From the NCBI GenBank assembly GCA_022457155.1, contig JAJGOT010000157.1:186001-250000 (forward strand): a DNA stretch of 64,000 nucleotides, in the 5' to 3' direction. Shown here piece by piece: positions 1 to 53,700 of the stretch (the first letter of the stretch is position 1; each line of letters starts with the position of its first letter). The notes under the pieces were generated by a model. It was not told where the DNA came from. It saw only the letters and a list, made by a program, of their open reading frames with translations, and ran no database searches. This DNA comes from Cladopsammia gracilis. Lineage: Eukaryota; Cnidaria; Anthozoa; Scleractinia; Dendrophylliidae. Made by a program: the position numbers and the translations under genes.

Positions 1-986
1 AGCAAAACGAAATAAAGCCGATAATGCTAAGAAGAAATACACGCACTTTAAATCTTGTCACCCACCGGGAGTCAAGAAAGGTTTCTTCAAAGGAGAGGTC
101 CTTAGACTCCTCAGAATTGAACGAACATTTCAAAGGAAACTTTCGAGGAAAACATCAATAAATTCAAATAAAAACTACGGCTAAGAGGCTACCCTAACAA
201 TAGCATTGAGAAGGTGCTCTCAGAAGTAATATTCTCTGACAGAAAGTCAGCTCTCAAAGACAAAACAAAAGCTCGCAAAGAAATATTACCCACGGCAGCC
301 CATGTGTACCTAACTTAAAACAGATCCTCATGGACAAATGGCATTTAATAGAATCGCAACCTTTACTAAGACAAATCTATTATTTCATACAAGAGGGGTA
401 GATCTTTTATAAGATATGCTAGCCAGGGCTAAACTGTAAAAGTCAAACCAGCCAAGAAACTGAGTGAATAAAGGACAAAACAATCACACCACGCGCTAGT
501 AGGATTTGTGCTATGCCCGTCAACACCCTTTATTTCATTTTAAGATTCATGAATTGACATGCAATCCTTCCAAAAAAAAAGAATACAATATCAATGCATT
601 CAATAGGTAGGCCTACGCCGACTCTACGTTGTTTTGTTACCATTTTAATGCCGGATTACTCCTTATTTACGTGACGCGTGATTGGTTAAAAATTTTCTCC
701 GTGATGCGTGATATCACTCAAAAATTCGGCGTGATGCGTGATCGGTACCCCCCCCTTTGCCACCCTCTTATACTATTTATGTTAGACATAAGGAGTGTGA
801 CCTTTCTCGCCACTTTTTTCCTACAGCCAATGAGATTGCAGCTTACTACAACGTAGTGGAATTTTTTTTTTTCTCAGTTGCTTCTTATTAGCTGTAGCTC
901 TGTAGCGTCGTTTATTGGTACTATATTTTTTTATGACCAGCTATGGTGTCGTTGTTGGCTTCCGTCTGTCTCAGGAGACAAAGGAG
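1..986. other. No gene seen
   Basis: AT-rich. GTGACGCGTGATTGG and GTGATGCGTGAT recur between 670 and 745; otherwise I see nothing I can name. Confidence 0.5.
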
Positions 987-2790
987 TCAGCGCCAAGGTT
1001 TAGTCTTTGGTTGAGTTAAAGCGCCTGCTGTGGCTGTACAGTCCGAGTTCTGTTGTAGGTGATGCAGATGAATTCCTTCATTGGCTCTGTGGGTGTGGAT
1101 GCTGCCCTCTGCCGTCTGCGCTCTCCTCTCATTCCACTGCTCCTCTCTCCTCTTCTCACACGCCTGAGTGCCTGCCTTGACAGCAAGCCTCCAGCGACTG
1201 CAGTCTGCAGCTACAGCTTCCCAATTTGCTGGGTTGATATTGCCTGCCTTCAGATCACGTTTACAAACATCTTTGAAACGAAGGGTAGGCCTTCCTGCAG
1301 GTCTAGTTCCAGTGGCAAGCTCGCCGTAGAGTATCCTTAAGAATTCTTCCGTCCTCCATGCGGCTGACGTGTCCACGCCAACGCAGCCGTCTCTGGCTGA
1401 GTAAGGCAAACATGCTACGTACTCCCGCCTGTGCTAGGACATCCTTCTTTGGGACACGGTCTTGCCAGGTGATGCCCAAAATCCTTCTGAGGCAGCGCAG
1501 GTGGAAGATGTCGAGTCTGCGTTCTTGACGGGAGTAGAGGGTCCAGGTCTCGCTGCCATAGAGCAGTGTGCTGATCACGCAGGTCTGGTAGATCTTCATC
1601 TTGGTGCTGATGGTCAACATAATGTTGTCCCAGACCCCCTTCCAAGACGTGCCAGTGCTGCTGCTGCTTTGCCGATCCGTTTGTTCAGTTCGATGTCCAG
1701 GAATAGGTTGCTGGAGATGGTGGAGCCCAGGTAAGTGAAGTCCACCACCACCTCGAGAGTGTGGTCGCCAATGGAGATGCTCGGGGTGCTGCTGACGTCT
1801 TGGGCAAAGATACTGGTCTTCGTGAGACTGATGGTGAGACCAAACTCTGTACAAGCGTGTGCGAAGAAGCTGATGAGTCGCTGTATAGCATCCTCAGTGT
1901 GTGCGGTTAGGGCAGTGTCGTCTGCAAACAGAATCTCCCTTATCAGTACTTTCCGAACCTTGGTCCTTGCTCGGAGGCGTGCAAGGTTAAAGAGGTTTCC
2001 ATCGCTTTTGGTGTGGAGGAACACACCATCTTCTGACTGGATGAAGGCGTAGGACAGCAGTAGGGAGAAAAAGATGCCGAAGAGTGTGGGAGCCAGTACA
2101 CAGCCCTGTTTCACTCCGCTCTTGATTGGGAAGGGGTCTGAGGTTGACCCGTCGTCCTGGACGGTTCCTTGCACGTCTTCAAGGAAAGACGTGATCATCC
2201 TTAAGAACTTGGGGGACATCCAATCCTCTGCAGTAGAGTGAATAGGCCTTTCCTGCTGACTAGGTCGAAGTTCTAGGTCTGAAACCTGTTCAACACTACA
2301 TGGGCAATGATACTGCTGATGAGGGATATTCCATGGTAGTTGTTACAGTCGCTGCGGTCTCCCTTGTTCTTTTAGAGCGTGATGATGATGGCATCACGCA
2401 TGTCCTGGGGCACTGTTCCTTCCTCCCAGCACTGTAGCAAGAGCTCATGTAGATGGTAAAGGAGAGCGGTATTCGTGCCAGCCTTTATGACCTCTGGCAG
2501 GATGCCGTCGTTGCCTGGTGCATTGCCGCAGGGTGGATAGAGAGTTGATTGCTTTGCGTAGTTCTTCTACTGAGGGTGGAACGTCAAGCTCATTTATGAC
2601 AGGCAGTAGGCTGGTACTCTTAACTGCTGTATCAGTGACGATGCTGTCTCTAGTGTAGAGCTCTTGGTAGTGTTCTGTCCATCTCTTTATCAGTTTGCCC
2701 CGGTCTGTGATGATGTAACTGATCTGTAACGTAAGATATATTTTGGGGGAATTTTCGTCCTGCTGGCAAGGGGCGGAGTACAAAAACTGT
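987..2790 (-). pseudogene. Decayed LINE reverse transcriptase (C-terminal two thirds)
   Basis: Read on the - strand in several frames: KLIKRWTEHYQELYTRD (about 2690), a thumb-side block PSVEELRKAI, KNKGDRSDCNNYHGISL near 2350 (preceded by a stop), SGVKQGCVLAPTLF (about 2110), the catalytic LFADDTAL (about 1915), then LLYGSETWTL (about 1550), RRLRWRGHVSRMEDGRI (about 1370) and GRPTLRFKDVCKRDLK (about 1280). This is the usual order for a non-LTR retrotransposon pol; the tail block near 1000-1060 resembles the C-terminal zinc-knuckle/GLYSH region. At least two frameshifts and stops make it dead. The endonuclease domain is missing: nothing recognisable precedes it beyond 2800. Clade not assigned. 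Confidence 0.85.
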
Positions 2791-3219
2791 AATTTCATTG
2801 AAAAACGACGTGATGTCATTTGATTTCTTTTGTATTCTTTTAGGAGCTAGCAGAAGATCTTCTTAATATCCACTCGTTTATTACAGAAAGGAAGATAACG
2901 GTTGGTAGGTAATTTACTGATACAGATGATTGCCTTACTCGAATACGTGTAACGGGTCTTAACCGAATCAAACTAAAAATAGATCTGCAAAATCGATCTC
3001 ATTTCAAACCGTTCATAGAGGTCCAGGAGTAGATAGTCGGAATCAGGGCAGGAGGAAGATAAAACGGACTAAATCAGTTCGAACGAAAGTTTGCTTTACC
3101 GGCGTAAACTTTCGCTCGCACCAATTTTGCCTGTTTTATCTTTAATTTAATTTAATTTTTATTCGTCATAGTAATAAATATACAAGTAATTCTTCACAGT
3201 AATAGATATACAAGTAATT

Positions 3220-3333
3220 AACTATTATAGCGCGAAAGCGCGCGTGATATCGCCTAATACTTAGCCGACTCGGCCTGCGGCCTCGTCGGCTAAAATTAGG
3301 CGATATCACGCAAGCTTGAGCGCTATAATAGTT
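3220..3333. repeat. 114-bp palindrome, ACTATTATAGCGC ends
   Basis: Arms with AACTATTATAGCGC, GTGATATCGCCTAAT and TTAGCCGAC, and their complements. The flanking TTTTATAATTCAACACATTG recurs at about 3511 and inverted at 4515-4535, suggesting a larger foldback (about 3220-4560). Confidence 0.65.
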
Positions 3334-4812
3334 TTATAATTCAACACATTGATAACAAAGCACAGTTTGAAGAAAAAATATCGCCGACAATCCTTTTATT
3401 TAAAAAAAAAAGGTTACAGATGTTTTACCGCGCGAAACTTGCAACATCACACAGTTCATGAATGAAAGTGGCGCCTTTGTCAATATTCTGTAAGCTTGAA
3501 CACTATAATTGTTTTATAATTCAACACATTGATACTCAAATCACAGTTTCGAGAAAAAAAAATCATTGAGATATACAACCTTTCATTAAGTAAAAAGGCT
3601 AACTACAATATTTTACCTCGCACCATTTCTTAAACAACAAGCAGTGAATGCCGAATTGCCAAGCTAAAATTAATTTAGCGTACACAATCAGTTGACAGTT
3701 TCTACAAAGAGCTTTCGTCTACTCAAAGAACGGGACAGAGCAGTGACTAAAAGAATTAAAACACAGTAAAATGGCATAGAATGTCTTAGTTACAAGTGTT
3801 TCGTATCTTAAAAAGTTCAATTCAGAATCAAAACAAATTGAACAAACACACGGCTACGAACCTAAACATAGCGGCGAAAAGTCGGAAAGAACTACAGCGT
3901 GGACAAGCTTACAAAAATTCACAGCTAAAGGATACAAGAAACGGTTAAAACATCGTACCTGTAGTTGATTTGGCTTTTTAGTCCCTTCCATAAGCACCAA
4001 ATTTTCAAACATTGAAGTACGAGCTGAGTCGATCAATGTTGTTTACAAACTTGGAATGCTCGTTTTTTAGCTCCCACAGCCGTAATGACGAGATCGGAAA
4101 CTTTTCTGAGGTAACATCAAGTCTATATCATATTCCAGAGGTGATTACCAAAGTAATTTCACGAAAATTGTGCTCCTTCATTCACTTCTTGTCGAGCGGG
4201 TTAAACTTTGAACCAGTTTTCATTCAGCTACGCCAAGAAACACTGCGACCGCGACAACGCGAAAATTTCGCGCCTTTTTCGTCCAATCATGTGAACAGTA
4301 TTTTTCTCTTTTCTTTTCTTTTCTTCTCTTTTTTCTTTCTTTTCCCTTTTTTAACTAATAGTTCACGCACTTTTTCGCCAAAAAACATGAAATTGTAGGC
4401 AGTAGTCATTTTCACTTTCCTTCAAAATGCGAAATTTACCGCCATCGCTGGTTATACGTCATGTAGACATAACGCATATCGATAACTTTTTTACCATATT
4501 TGGGCAGTGTATCAATGTGTTGAATTATAATAATCTTTATCAGTTTATCTTTATCTTTCCTCTCCAGGGTGGTTTAAAAAAATTGAAACTGACAACCGAA
4601 AAAATGAAATTAGTCTTGTTAACTACTCAACTGACCATTTAGATCAGAATTGTCATCTACGTTTCACTTGACTATAAGGAGATGACTTCCACTTAGGTTG
4701 ACGAACACTTTTGGCTCAAACCCTTGACCAAAACTGATAAATGGATTGTATTTTAAGGTCTACCCATGTTTTATGTCCAGCATATTTATTTGTCTTTGAT
4801 TTGTTTCATAGG

Positions 4813-5023
4813 TGATGTTTGGAAAATGATGCAGCGATACGGCAAAGAAATTCGTGCAGCGAGCTCAGTGACTGTCAAACTTTACACATTCATGCGACAA
4901 TTACAGGACCAATACGAATGCGATACCGACGACGAACAAACACCAGGAAAAGGCGAATGTGAATCCACGTTGGGTTACGTTTTAGAACCCGATTCAGAGT
5001 CCTACAAGGATAGTACACCGTAG
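4813..5023 (+). CDS. Possible terminal exon of an unidentified gene
   Basis: A pyrimidine-rich tract ending TTTCATAG at 4812 precedes about 70 open codons and a TAG stop. The peptide begins GDVWKMMQRYGKEIRAASS and is rich in charged residues with a DTDDEQ cluster, so it has coding-like composition and is not low complexity. I do not recognise the family and found no matching upstream exon in 1-4812. It could be the last exon of a gene whose earlier exons lie before the window, or chance. No AATAAA follows closely. Confidence 0.3.
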
Positions 5024-5851
5024 AAGGGTTGTGTGACGTTGTGTCTTGGAGCCCTTGTGACATTTGCGTGATACTTAGAAGATTAAGTGTCACGAAAAGC
5101 ATAGATCCAAATATATTTATATAACACATGGTTTGGACGGTGCAAATTATTTTGTGACTTCTTGATATATAACACAGTGACGCTTGGGTTAGCTAAGTAT
5201 TATTTTTTACTACTCAACCCAAACATAACGAAAGATTATGTAAAACATTTTAGGATAAAAAATGAGCGATATTAAAACATTACGTTTCAACGACAGCATA
5301 TCACACATTTATCCTAAAGTTTAATAGAAAACGTTTCGCCCTTCGGGTTTCTTCAGTGCTTACAAGATCAAAAATACTTGGAATAATAATTCATGAGTTA
5401 ATCACATTTAAGGTTGTGTAATTGTGAGAAAAAAAGGGGGATAAATTAATACTCCCGAAGTCATAAGGACCAGCTCCGCAATCCTGGACAAAATATCAAT
5501 CCTCGTAATATGACAAACATTGTACGTAGAACAGTTGGTATACAACAATATTATGCAGCCGGAGAAGTTCTACCCGGCAGGTATGGATGAATTACCCAGA
5601 ATACCTTTCGGTCGTGAACAAGGGATTACAGATTTGGCTGCACGCTGATGGTTTCAGAAGGAAATTTTCACAAAAATACTAAGGAAAGAGATTGATTTTT
5701 TCTGTGAATGTTGACTTGATCTTGAAACTAATTTTTATGTTAACAAATTGAAGACAAAGGTGCGTGTTTTTTATTGTTGTTCTAAAGGACATGGAAATAG
5801 GCATTGTTGTATTTGCTACAGAACAAACGGTCACATGCAGCCGAAAACCTG

Positions 5852-5930
5852 CGATCAGGCGTTCTTTTTTTTTTTCGGAGGGAAAGTCGGCGGAGAGCGG
5901 GGAGGGGAAAAAAGAACGCCTGATACATTT
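5852..5930. mobile_element. Hairpin related to the 6218 MITE
   Basis: ATCAGGCGTTCTTTTTTT and AAAAAAGAACGCCTGAT face each other across a GC-rich loop. They share the CAGGCGTT(a)CTTTTTT core with the element at 6218-6358. No target duplication is visible; it may be a truncated sibling. Confidence 0.5.
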
Positions 5931-6217
5931 ATTTAACGATCTGCCTGCCGCCTCCAAATTAAGAAATCTGTCAACAGCGATGTTATCGAAAAATATAGCC
6001 AATCAGATTTAACCGGATATCACGTTGCTTGTTGTTTACAGTTGGCGCTTGGCAGACTTTGCGACTTGCCGCCTTCGTATAATTTCTCAGTGCCAGTAAA
6101 AATATATTTTCCGATCAGTAAAAAGTGGCAAGTTGAGATGTCGCTAACGAAATCATTGGACAAGCACAGCTACTTTTGCAAAACCAGTTAAAAACCGTAG
6201 GTGCACTGAAGAAATAG

Positions 6218-6358
6218 TAGCCTGCAGAACAGGCGTTACTTTTTTAAGCGTTTCAGGCGAGCGCCCCTCCCATCGCGCGACCCGCGCTCCGCGCTCGCCT
6301 TTTGCTTCGCGCCGCCCGTCTCAAAAACGCAAAAAAATTACGTCTGTTCTGCAGGCTA
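6218..6358. mobile_element. 141-bp MITE with 9-bp target duplication
   Basis: Inverted termini TAGCCTGCAGAACAGGCGTT / ACGTCTGTTCTGCAGGCTA, flanked by the perfect direct repeat AAGAAATAG (6209-6217, 6359-6367). A 9-bp duplication is typical of Mutator-like elements. The interior is GC-rich with no ORF. Confidence 0.88.
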
Positions 6359-6367
6359 AAGAAATAG

Positions 6368-7866
6368 CTGTGGAACAGCTGAAAGAATTATTTTATCAGA
6401 TTTGATCAAGAGCCTCGGAATAATAAACATTAACATTCATTCTACAGCAGCAAGCTCGCGAAATTGTCAGAGGATTTCTTCGTCTAACTAAAGACCGTTT
6501 AAGCTCGCAAGCTTAAGCAACTCACATTGCAACAATACGGCTCCACAATAATTCGCCAACCAGATAGACTCCAAGTTCATAAGAAGCAAAGAATATTTTA
6601 GGGAAAAGAAAACGCCCTTTGAATTATTAAAGTTCTATCAGGCTGGTCAGAGCGAGAGCGCCTTGCGAACAAATAATTCGTCTAATACATTCTTTCTGCT
6701 TGTCCTTCAAGGACTTAGAATAAAATCTCGAAGGGACAAATTCAATGCCGATGATAATTCACTTTCAACATTCATCGCGACAGCTGCGATGATAAACTGG
6801 TGTTTTTGGCATGTATTCTTCAGACCGGAAGTCACAATTCTAACCCAGGTAACCAATAAGAATGCAGCTCATTGATTCTTTTGTTTTACGACCAATCAGA
6901 AAAAAGTCAGATTCTGACTTTTTTGCAGAAGGTTCGTTAAATAATTTGATATCAGGCTCTCTCTTTTACCCTTCCCGCGCCCTTACGCCGACTTTCGAAC
7001 GTTCGTGCTCTCCTGCTCCTAATAAAAGAGCGCCAGATCGCAGGTCAGTTAGGTGTTGTATTCAGCTTATCATGGGGCTGCCAAAGTTTTATTGGCACTA
7101 TCTATGAGTCATTGTGATCGGGGTTTGGATTTGACACAGCTACGCATTTTTAAAGCAGCAACGGTATTTTCTAGCCCTTTATGGCTTGTTGGGTTTGAAA
7201 GGGGTAAATTGATGTCAATTGATGAAGAAACTTTGTTTGAAACGGACTGAGGCTTGTTTACGATATCTATTCCAACCCAATTATTTCACTGAGGCAGCTG
7301 AAAAGCAAGTTGGAGACTTGCATCTAAGAACAGTCAAATTAGATGACGGATTGAATTTGTCGTTTTCTAGTTACCAAGACATATCCTTTGTCGCTTTTAT
7401 TCATATGTCTGGTTAATGTTTTTAGGGAATCACTGGTGTAGTCAGTGAAGTTTAATTTCATGTAATACCAAAGTAATTTGCAAACATGCATTTCAAACAA
7501 AACATTAAGACCCCCCTTTCAAGTGAATCATTTTACTTTGAGACCCCTATCTTTGCATCAATTTTAATCCCCCCACCCCGTCTAGTTTTTCAACTTCTCC
7601 CCCTCCTGATAATTATTGCAGTCCCTTATGCAGAAACGATGGCGTTATATTCCCGCCAATTTCAACATCGGCTTTTAACATTCATGTGACGAAATTTGTG
7701 TCTTTCTTTGAAATGGGATTTTCCACATTGAAATCTCACAGTTCGATTCTCGTGTTTGAATATAATGTATACTACATTGGAGTTTGACAATGCGGATTGA
7801 ACAAGCACGATGCGTCATTAAAGTTCTACACAAGAGATTCTACACACTTTTTCAACTTTCTGCATA
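6368..7866. other. Gene-free stretch
   Basis: A perfect AAAAAAGTCAG-ATT-CTGACTTTTTT palindrome sits at 6900-6924. No coding sequence supported. Confidence 0.5.
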
Positions 7867-8140
7867 CAGCTGTTTCGAGGAAGGTTGTCGGAAAAAGCGC
7901 AAAAGTGCACGCGACAATCCCGAAAAATAATATGGGATATGATCAATGAATTGTATTAAGTCAAATAAATACATGAAAACCCGCGATGCCTCGTCCGTAC
8001 AGGGACGATCTTAGATGGCGGGCCATTGGGATAAATGCTTTTTCAGGACTATATAGCGTGGATCACTACCCACAATACCTTTCTGGATTGTCGCGTGCAC
8101 TTTTACGCTTTTTTTCCGACAACTTTTCTCGAAACAGCTG
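7867..8140. mobile_element. 274-bp TA-flanked MITE
   Basis: Inverted termini of about 55 bp (CAGCTGTTTCGAGAAAAGTT on one side) with TA at 7865-7866 and 8141-8142. CAGC-type ends plus TA point to Tc1/mariner-like mobilisation. The internal sequence has no ORF of note. Confidence 0.8.
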
Positions 8141-8391
8141 TATGCATATTACATTTTACCTTAACATTTCACATTTGAACAAACTGTTTGAAACATGATA
8201 TTCGTGTATGTATCCTCTTTATGTCGTTGTTTACTTTTGTTGCAAGATAAATGCTTATCGGCAAAAGTTTGTTATCGCTTTGAAAGAGCTAGGATCGTTA
8301 AATTTCTCAGGCCGTGATTTAGTGTCTAAAGTATGCGGTGTGCAAGACTTTATAGGAGTAATTTGTTGGGAGGTCTGGGCGCGGGTTTGGC

Positions 8392-8470
8392 AGTGGCAGC
8401 GCTCGGCCACGCGTAAAATTTTATACTTTCAAACGAAAAGTAGATATTGGCATAGCCGAGCGCTGCCACT
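8392..8470. repeat. 79-bp hairpin
   Basis: AGTGGCAGCGCTCGGC and its exact complement 48 bp later. A small foldback or MITE; no target duplication identified. Confidence 0.6.
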
Positions 8471-9220
8471 AGCTTTGTTTTGTATTCTCGTTTTAGAATG
8501 GATTCAATTTAAATTGACTTTAACATTAATTTGTTTTATGTTTTGGATTCTCTTTTAAGTTATAATATAAGTTAAACATTTTCGATTATGTATCATTTCG
8601 CACTTGTACTAAACCGCTTAGGAATGTTGATCATTTAACGCTTGATGTCCCTTTTAGTAGGACTGACGTCTTTAAACGTTCTTTAAGAATTCTTTTTTTG
8701 TTCGGATTTGTTGCCTGTGGAATGAATTACCTCTTAGTATAAGAGAGTCAAATACCTTGTCAATCTTTCGTAAGAATTTGAAGGCCTTTTATCACGATAA
8801 GTTTAATGTAGATTTTTTTTTAATTTTTACATTGTATTTTACATAATTTACATAATTAATTAATTCTTAGATATATTTGTATAGGTAATCATACGGTTTC
8901 GAGTTCAATTTGGGATTAATTTGCACGAGTGAGTTTTTCAAAAAGCTCAAAATTGCACGAGCCGCTTTTACTTATGAATCGAATTCGACTTTGACTTGCA
9001 TTTTGGTTTGTGTTTTACATTTCATTGCATTTGCATTTGATTTTAATTTTATTTGCATTTTATTTGCTTACATACACCTGTGACGTATCACGCGCCAAAC
9101 TTGATAAACCGGTACATGTAATAAGTCTCGTGACGGCTCTCGTGACAAGGACTTCTACGTTCTTGGCGACGGTTTTATGTTAGCAGGCCGGCTTTGGTAT
9201 CACACTTCAAATCCCATACA

Positions 9221-49809
<40,589 letters not shown>

Positions 49810-50757
49810 AAAAGTTAGACGGACAACAGAACATGCTCTGCAAAATTAAGGCTGTTTGAGCCATTTTAAAATATGATAAGCAGCTTATTTACTGTTTGAC
49901 AGAGTTCAATCTAATCAGAGAACTCATATTTTAATCAATTAGAATGTAGGAAATGGGGGGGGGGGCAGGGGCAGTACCAATAATAATATTAAAGATCGAG
50001 TCTTTATCCATTTTTTTTTAATCATCATTTTCATCATTTTATTTCAATAGTTTCAATTTAACAAATTAACAGAGATGATAAATCTGTATCATTTTGTTGA
50101 TGCGGAGTTTTTCCATGGCGTTTTCATGTACTTTTGCAGTTAGATTGTGTGCATGCAGTGACAGAAAGAATTCAGCCACTGTTGGTTATTTACATGCATA
50201 GATAGATAGATAGATAACTTTATTTATACACGGTATTTCCATCAGCATGCTATCAATGTCCAATTCATAATTTGTTGGACATTTCTAATGGGTGATTTGT
50301 TATTATTATGGGCCCCTGTATCTATTTGTGGGGAAATTGCAGAGCTTTTTTTTAACTAATAAGGCACTTTGGTAAAATAATCCACTACATTTTAAAATTT
50401 CATTGTACATAAGCTGCAGATATATTTTAGTTTTTTATATCAGTAATTTTCAAGATTGTGGTAAGAAGAGAAGAGACGTCTGCATGCAGGCTAATATATA
50501 AATATTTTTCAGCTGGGAGTTCTTTGTAAAATTATAAGAATTAATATAATAGAGTCAATGAAAGCTCATTTTACAGCTACGAGGTTAAAGATCTGGCCTT
50601 CGAGTGGGAGTGAGGCTGATACAGACATTCCTCTTTTTCACATGTAAATCACCGATGTTAATTTTTTGCTTACTGGTCTTTCATCAACCTAATTTTCACA
50701 TGGAGCACACAACCATAAAATCTGCTATTGAGGCTGGTGAACAGTATGATCATTTAA

Positions 50758-53364
50758 GGACGTTCGCGCGAAAATCTTCTAACATTGATTTTTTTCTAAA
50801 ACTTTTCCTACAGCTAGGTAACGAGTTGCTCATGTCAGAAATGCAAAAAAAATTGGGGGGTCACCGAGTTCGTTTCAGAGATAAGATTTCTGAAAGGCCA
50901 CCTTTATTTGGAAAAATCGGTCTTCCTTTCTCGATATGGCCCCGATGTCTGTTAGTCTAAAAATATTGCAAATGAATTTCTAGAATGGAACTTTCTATGC
51001 CAAATTTTATACGAGTGGGTCTGTTAAGCAAATTAAATCAATTGGTGACGACTCTTAAAGTAAATCTCTTTTTTAAACAACATCATTTAGTTGGCGGGAT
51101 TCGATGCTGCGTGTGTAAAAAAATGGAAAAATTTTTAAGGGCCATTTCCATCCGGGATGCATTGCGCGCTGCGATCGCTAATCTTGAATTTCGTGCATCA
51201 TGAATTACGATTCTTCGAAAGCCCTTTTCATCGCTTTTTTCCAAAGCAACCCTGTAAATATTTTCAATTCTCTTCTAAATACATTCCCTGTTTATCTTTT
51301 CATATTTTTCTAAAAGTGTTTTGTATATATTCTAGCTGTTTTTGTAAATTTTGCTCAGTGTTTGAAGTCGACGAGTGTCTGACCTATAGACCTTGTCACG
51401 GTTTTTCCAAATTTTTTTATTGGCCTGATAGCAAAAATCAATCGACACGGCTGGAAAAAGCATCTCAAAATTAGTAAAGTGGCCGAGTTTAAAAGCGATA
51501 TCTTTTAAAATAATAGAGATATAGTTCCGCAAAGTCGGCAAATTTCACAGACGTTGTATCGCGCGGCCAAATTTTTACCGGTTGGTAAGAAATTCAGCGC
51601 AGCCGAAGTTTCTTTTCTTTCTGTTTTTGTTTTATAATCGGCCGATTTTTCCCGCTTTTCCCGGTGATTTTTAGCCGGCAAAAATCTCGCAGTAGCTGAC
51701 GATATCGCTGATAAAGGTGTCTGTTAGGCTCGACTACAGCCGCTGTTCGGGAACCGGACGCGAGAAAGCGGCGGAAATCGACCCTAGGTGTCTGTCTGTC
51801 TGTCACCAGCGCTTTTGACAACCCTGTTTAACCGGTAATATTTTTTATCGGGGACGATGGATTCGTGGAAAGGAATAGTAGATAAAGGAGCATAGCAAGA
51901 GGTAAGAAAGTGTCACAGATCCAGTCCAGTAATTTCGCCTGCCATTTTATTATCCATTTGGCAGTTCATTATTTTTGCCTGCCAAACCTGAAATTTGGCC
52001 TGCCATTTGGCCATTGGCAGGCCCCTATTTAGAGCCCCGAGTTTGCGGAATTGCTGTTGCACCGAATCACACCGAATGGTTGGAAACGAACGCAACTCGC
52101 CTTGTTTTTACATTTCGAGTGAATGCAGCGGCAACCAGACGAGCAATTTTTGTTTGCCAATTTACAAAGACAGGCACTCTCGACCCAGGCCTGCTCTCGA
52201 CCATTCTTTCGGGCACAAGCTCCATTACAATAACAAGTCACCCACTACCTAAATGAAGATAAAGAATAGGGGAAAATAAAAGAGTAAATCTTAACGCGAA
52301 CAAATGAAGCTGACTGATCCGACATTGAATGTTTGCATGTTCTTCATTCTCCGGATTGACGATTAAGCGCAAAAACACCGCTCGATGAATTTCTCGCGAG
52401 CATGCTTGTGTTTGAGAAAAGCCGGATAAAAATAGTTGACCAATCAGAGTACGCCATTTAACAATACCGCGATTTGAAAACAAAAACAAACGACCGCATT
52501 GCATCCCGTATGAAAATGGGCCTTTAAGGTGACGCGCTCGAAATGCATCGCTCATCTGTGACCTGGATACAATTTCCCAACGGCATACTTTTGGTCATAA
52601 TTTCTTTGATTTTTACTCCATTGCAATAATTCTTTTTGTATCTCCTAGTTGAATGAAGCATGGGTTAATAAATATGAACCGATTTCCTTTGAAAAAATAC
52701 AGGAGCCAAAATCTGGATTTGCGCAAACCCCTCATTTCATATTGAGGCCCTATTAGAAAAAAATTGGTCCGTATTATTTGGCTCAAAATTTGCGAATCGA
52801 CTTCCTTTGATATAGTCTAGGATGTGGCCAAGTTACAAAAAAATCGTCTGAACAGAAACGCTACAACGGAAATGCCGTCAACTTGGGAGCTTATTTCCAT
52901 CCGAGGTGAAATAAATATTCATTGCGACTCAAAAAATAATAATCATGGACACTCAACACCAAGAATATGTTGTATAGGCATGCGTTATACCTTACAGCAA
53001 GTTCGATAGCGAATGCTACAAACCATTTAAATTTACTGACTCAGTCTTTAGACCAACACACATGGCGAAAACGCGCTAAATATGTAATTATATTGTTCTC
53101 CTCTTAAACTTCCTACATTGATTTTTTTTGTTCATTTTTTTACAATTGTCGAGAATTAGAAAAGAAAATTGTCCAGCCAAAAAAAGGTAGGGGTCACCGA
53201 CCATCCAAGCGTGTAAAATGTAAGTAAAGTTAACGTAACGGCTACCAGCTCTATATCTGTTTAGATTTCTTATTTTGCGCGCGCGCTCGTGCATGACGAA
53301 GCATGGCTTGCAACATGAATTACGTGCGCAGTAAGGATGCGCATAAACATTAGCGCGAACGTCC
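50758..53364. mobile_element. 2.6-kb TTAA-flanked element (outer)
   Basis: Inverted termini GGACGTTCGCGC with TTAA exactly at 50754-50757 and 53365-53368. piggyBac/Kolobok-type target. No transposase ORF; the interior is taken up by a second TTAA element (51139-52523). Confidence 0.85.
51139..52523. mobile_element. 1.4-kb TTAA-flanked element (nested)
   Basis: GGGCCATTTCCATCCGGGAT on the left and ATCCCGTATGAAAATGGGCC on the right are inverted, with TTAA at 51135-51138 and 52524-52527. Nested wholly within 50758-53364. No transposase recognised. Confidence 0.75.
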
Positions 53365-53520
53365 TTAATGTCTGGTATTTGGTGTATAATAATACTGCAC
53401 TGTCTCCTTGATGGCTTGTGCTCTGGTTTACAAAATTCCCTAGCAAAGCGCTTTTGCTTGGGAATTGTGCAATTTTCATTTTCGAAAAAAACGTATTAAG
53501 TTACTGAGCTTGCGTTGTAC

Positions 53521-53677
53521 ATACCCCGTTTTGCAGATACGGCAGCCATATTGATCTTGCCCCCTAGTCATCCCATAATGAACATTGAAAACAAAGAAAT
53601 ACATTAATTTAAATGGTCATTATGGGATGTGCTGGGGACAAAATCAATATGGCTGCCGTATCTGTGAAACGGGGTAT
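53521..53677. mobile_element. 157-bp full-length hairpin MITE
   Basis: ATACCCCGTTTTGCAGATAC...GGCAGCCATATTGAT pairs with the right end, and CATCCCATAATGAACATT pairs with its own complement further in, so nearly the whole unit folds. The GGCAGCCAT core is shared with the MITE at 60168. Confidence 0.8.
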
Positions 53678-53700
53678 GTATGAATGGTGGTGACTAGAAT

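Noticed and set aside
4012..4398. 128-residue frame with an FLFSFLFFSFFF stretch
   Set aside because: Pyrimidine-rich DNA giving Phe/Ser runs; no domain and no splice context.
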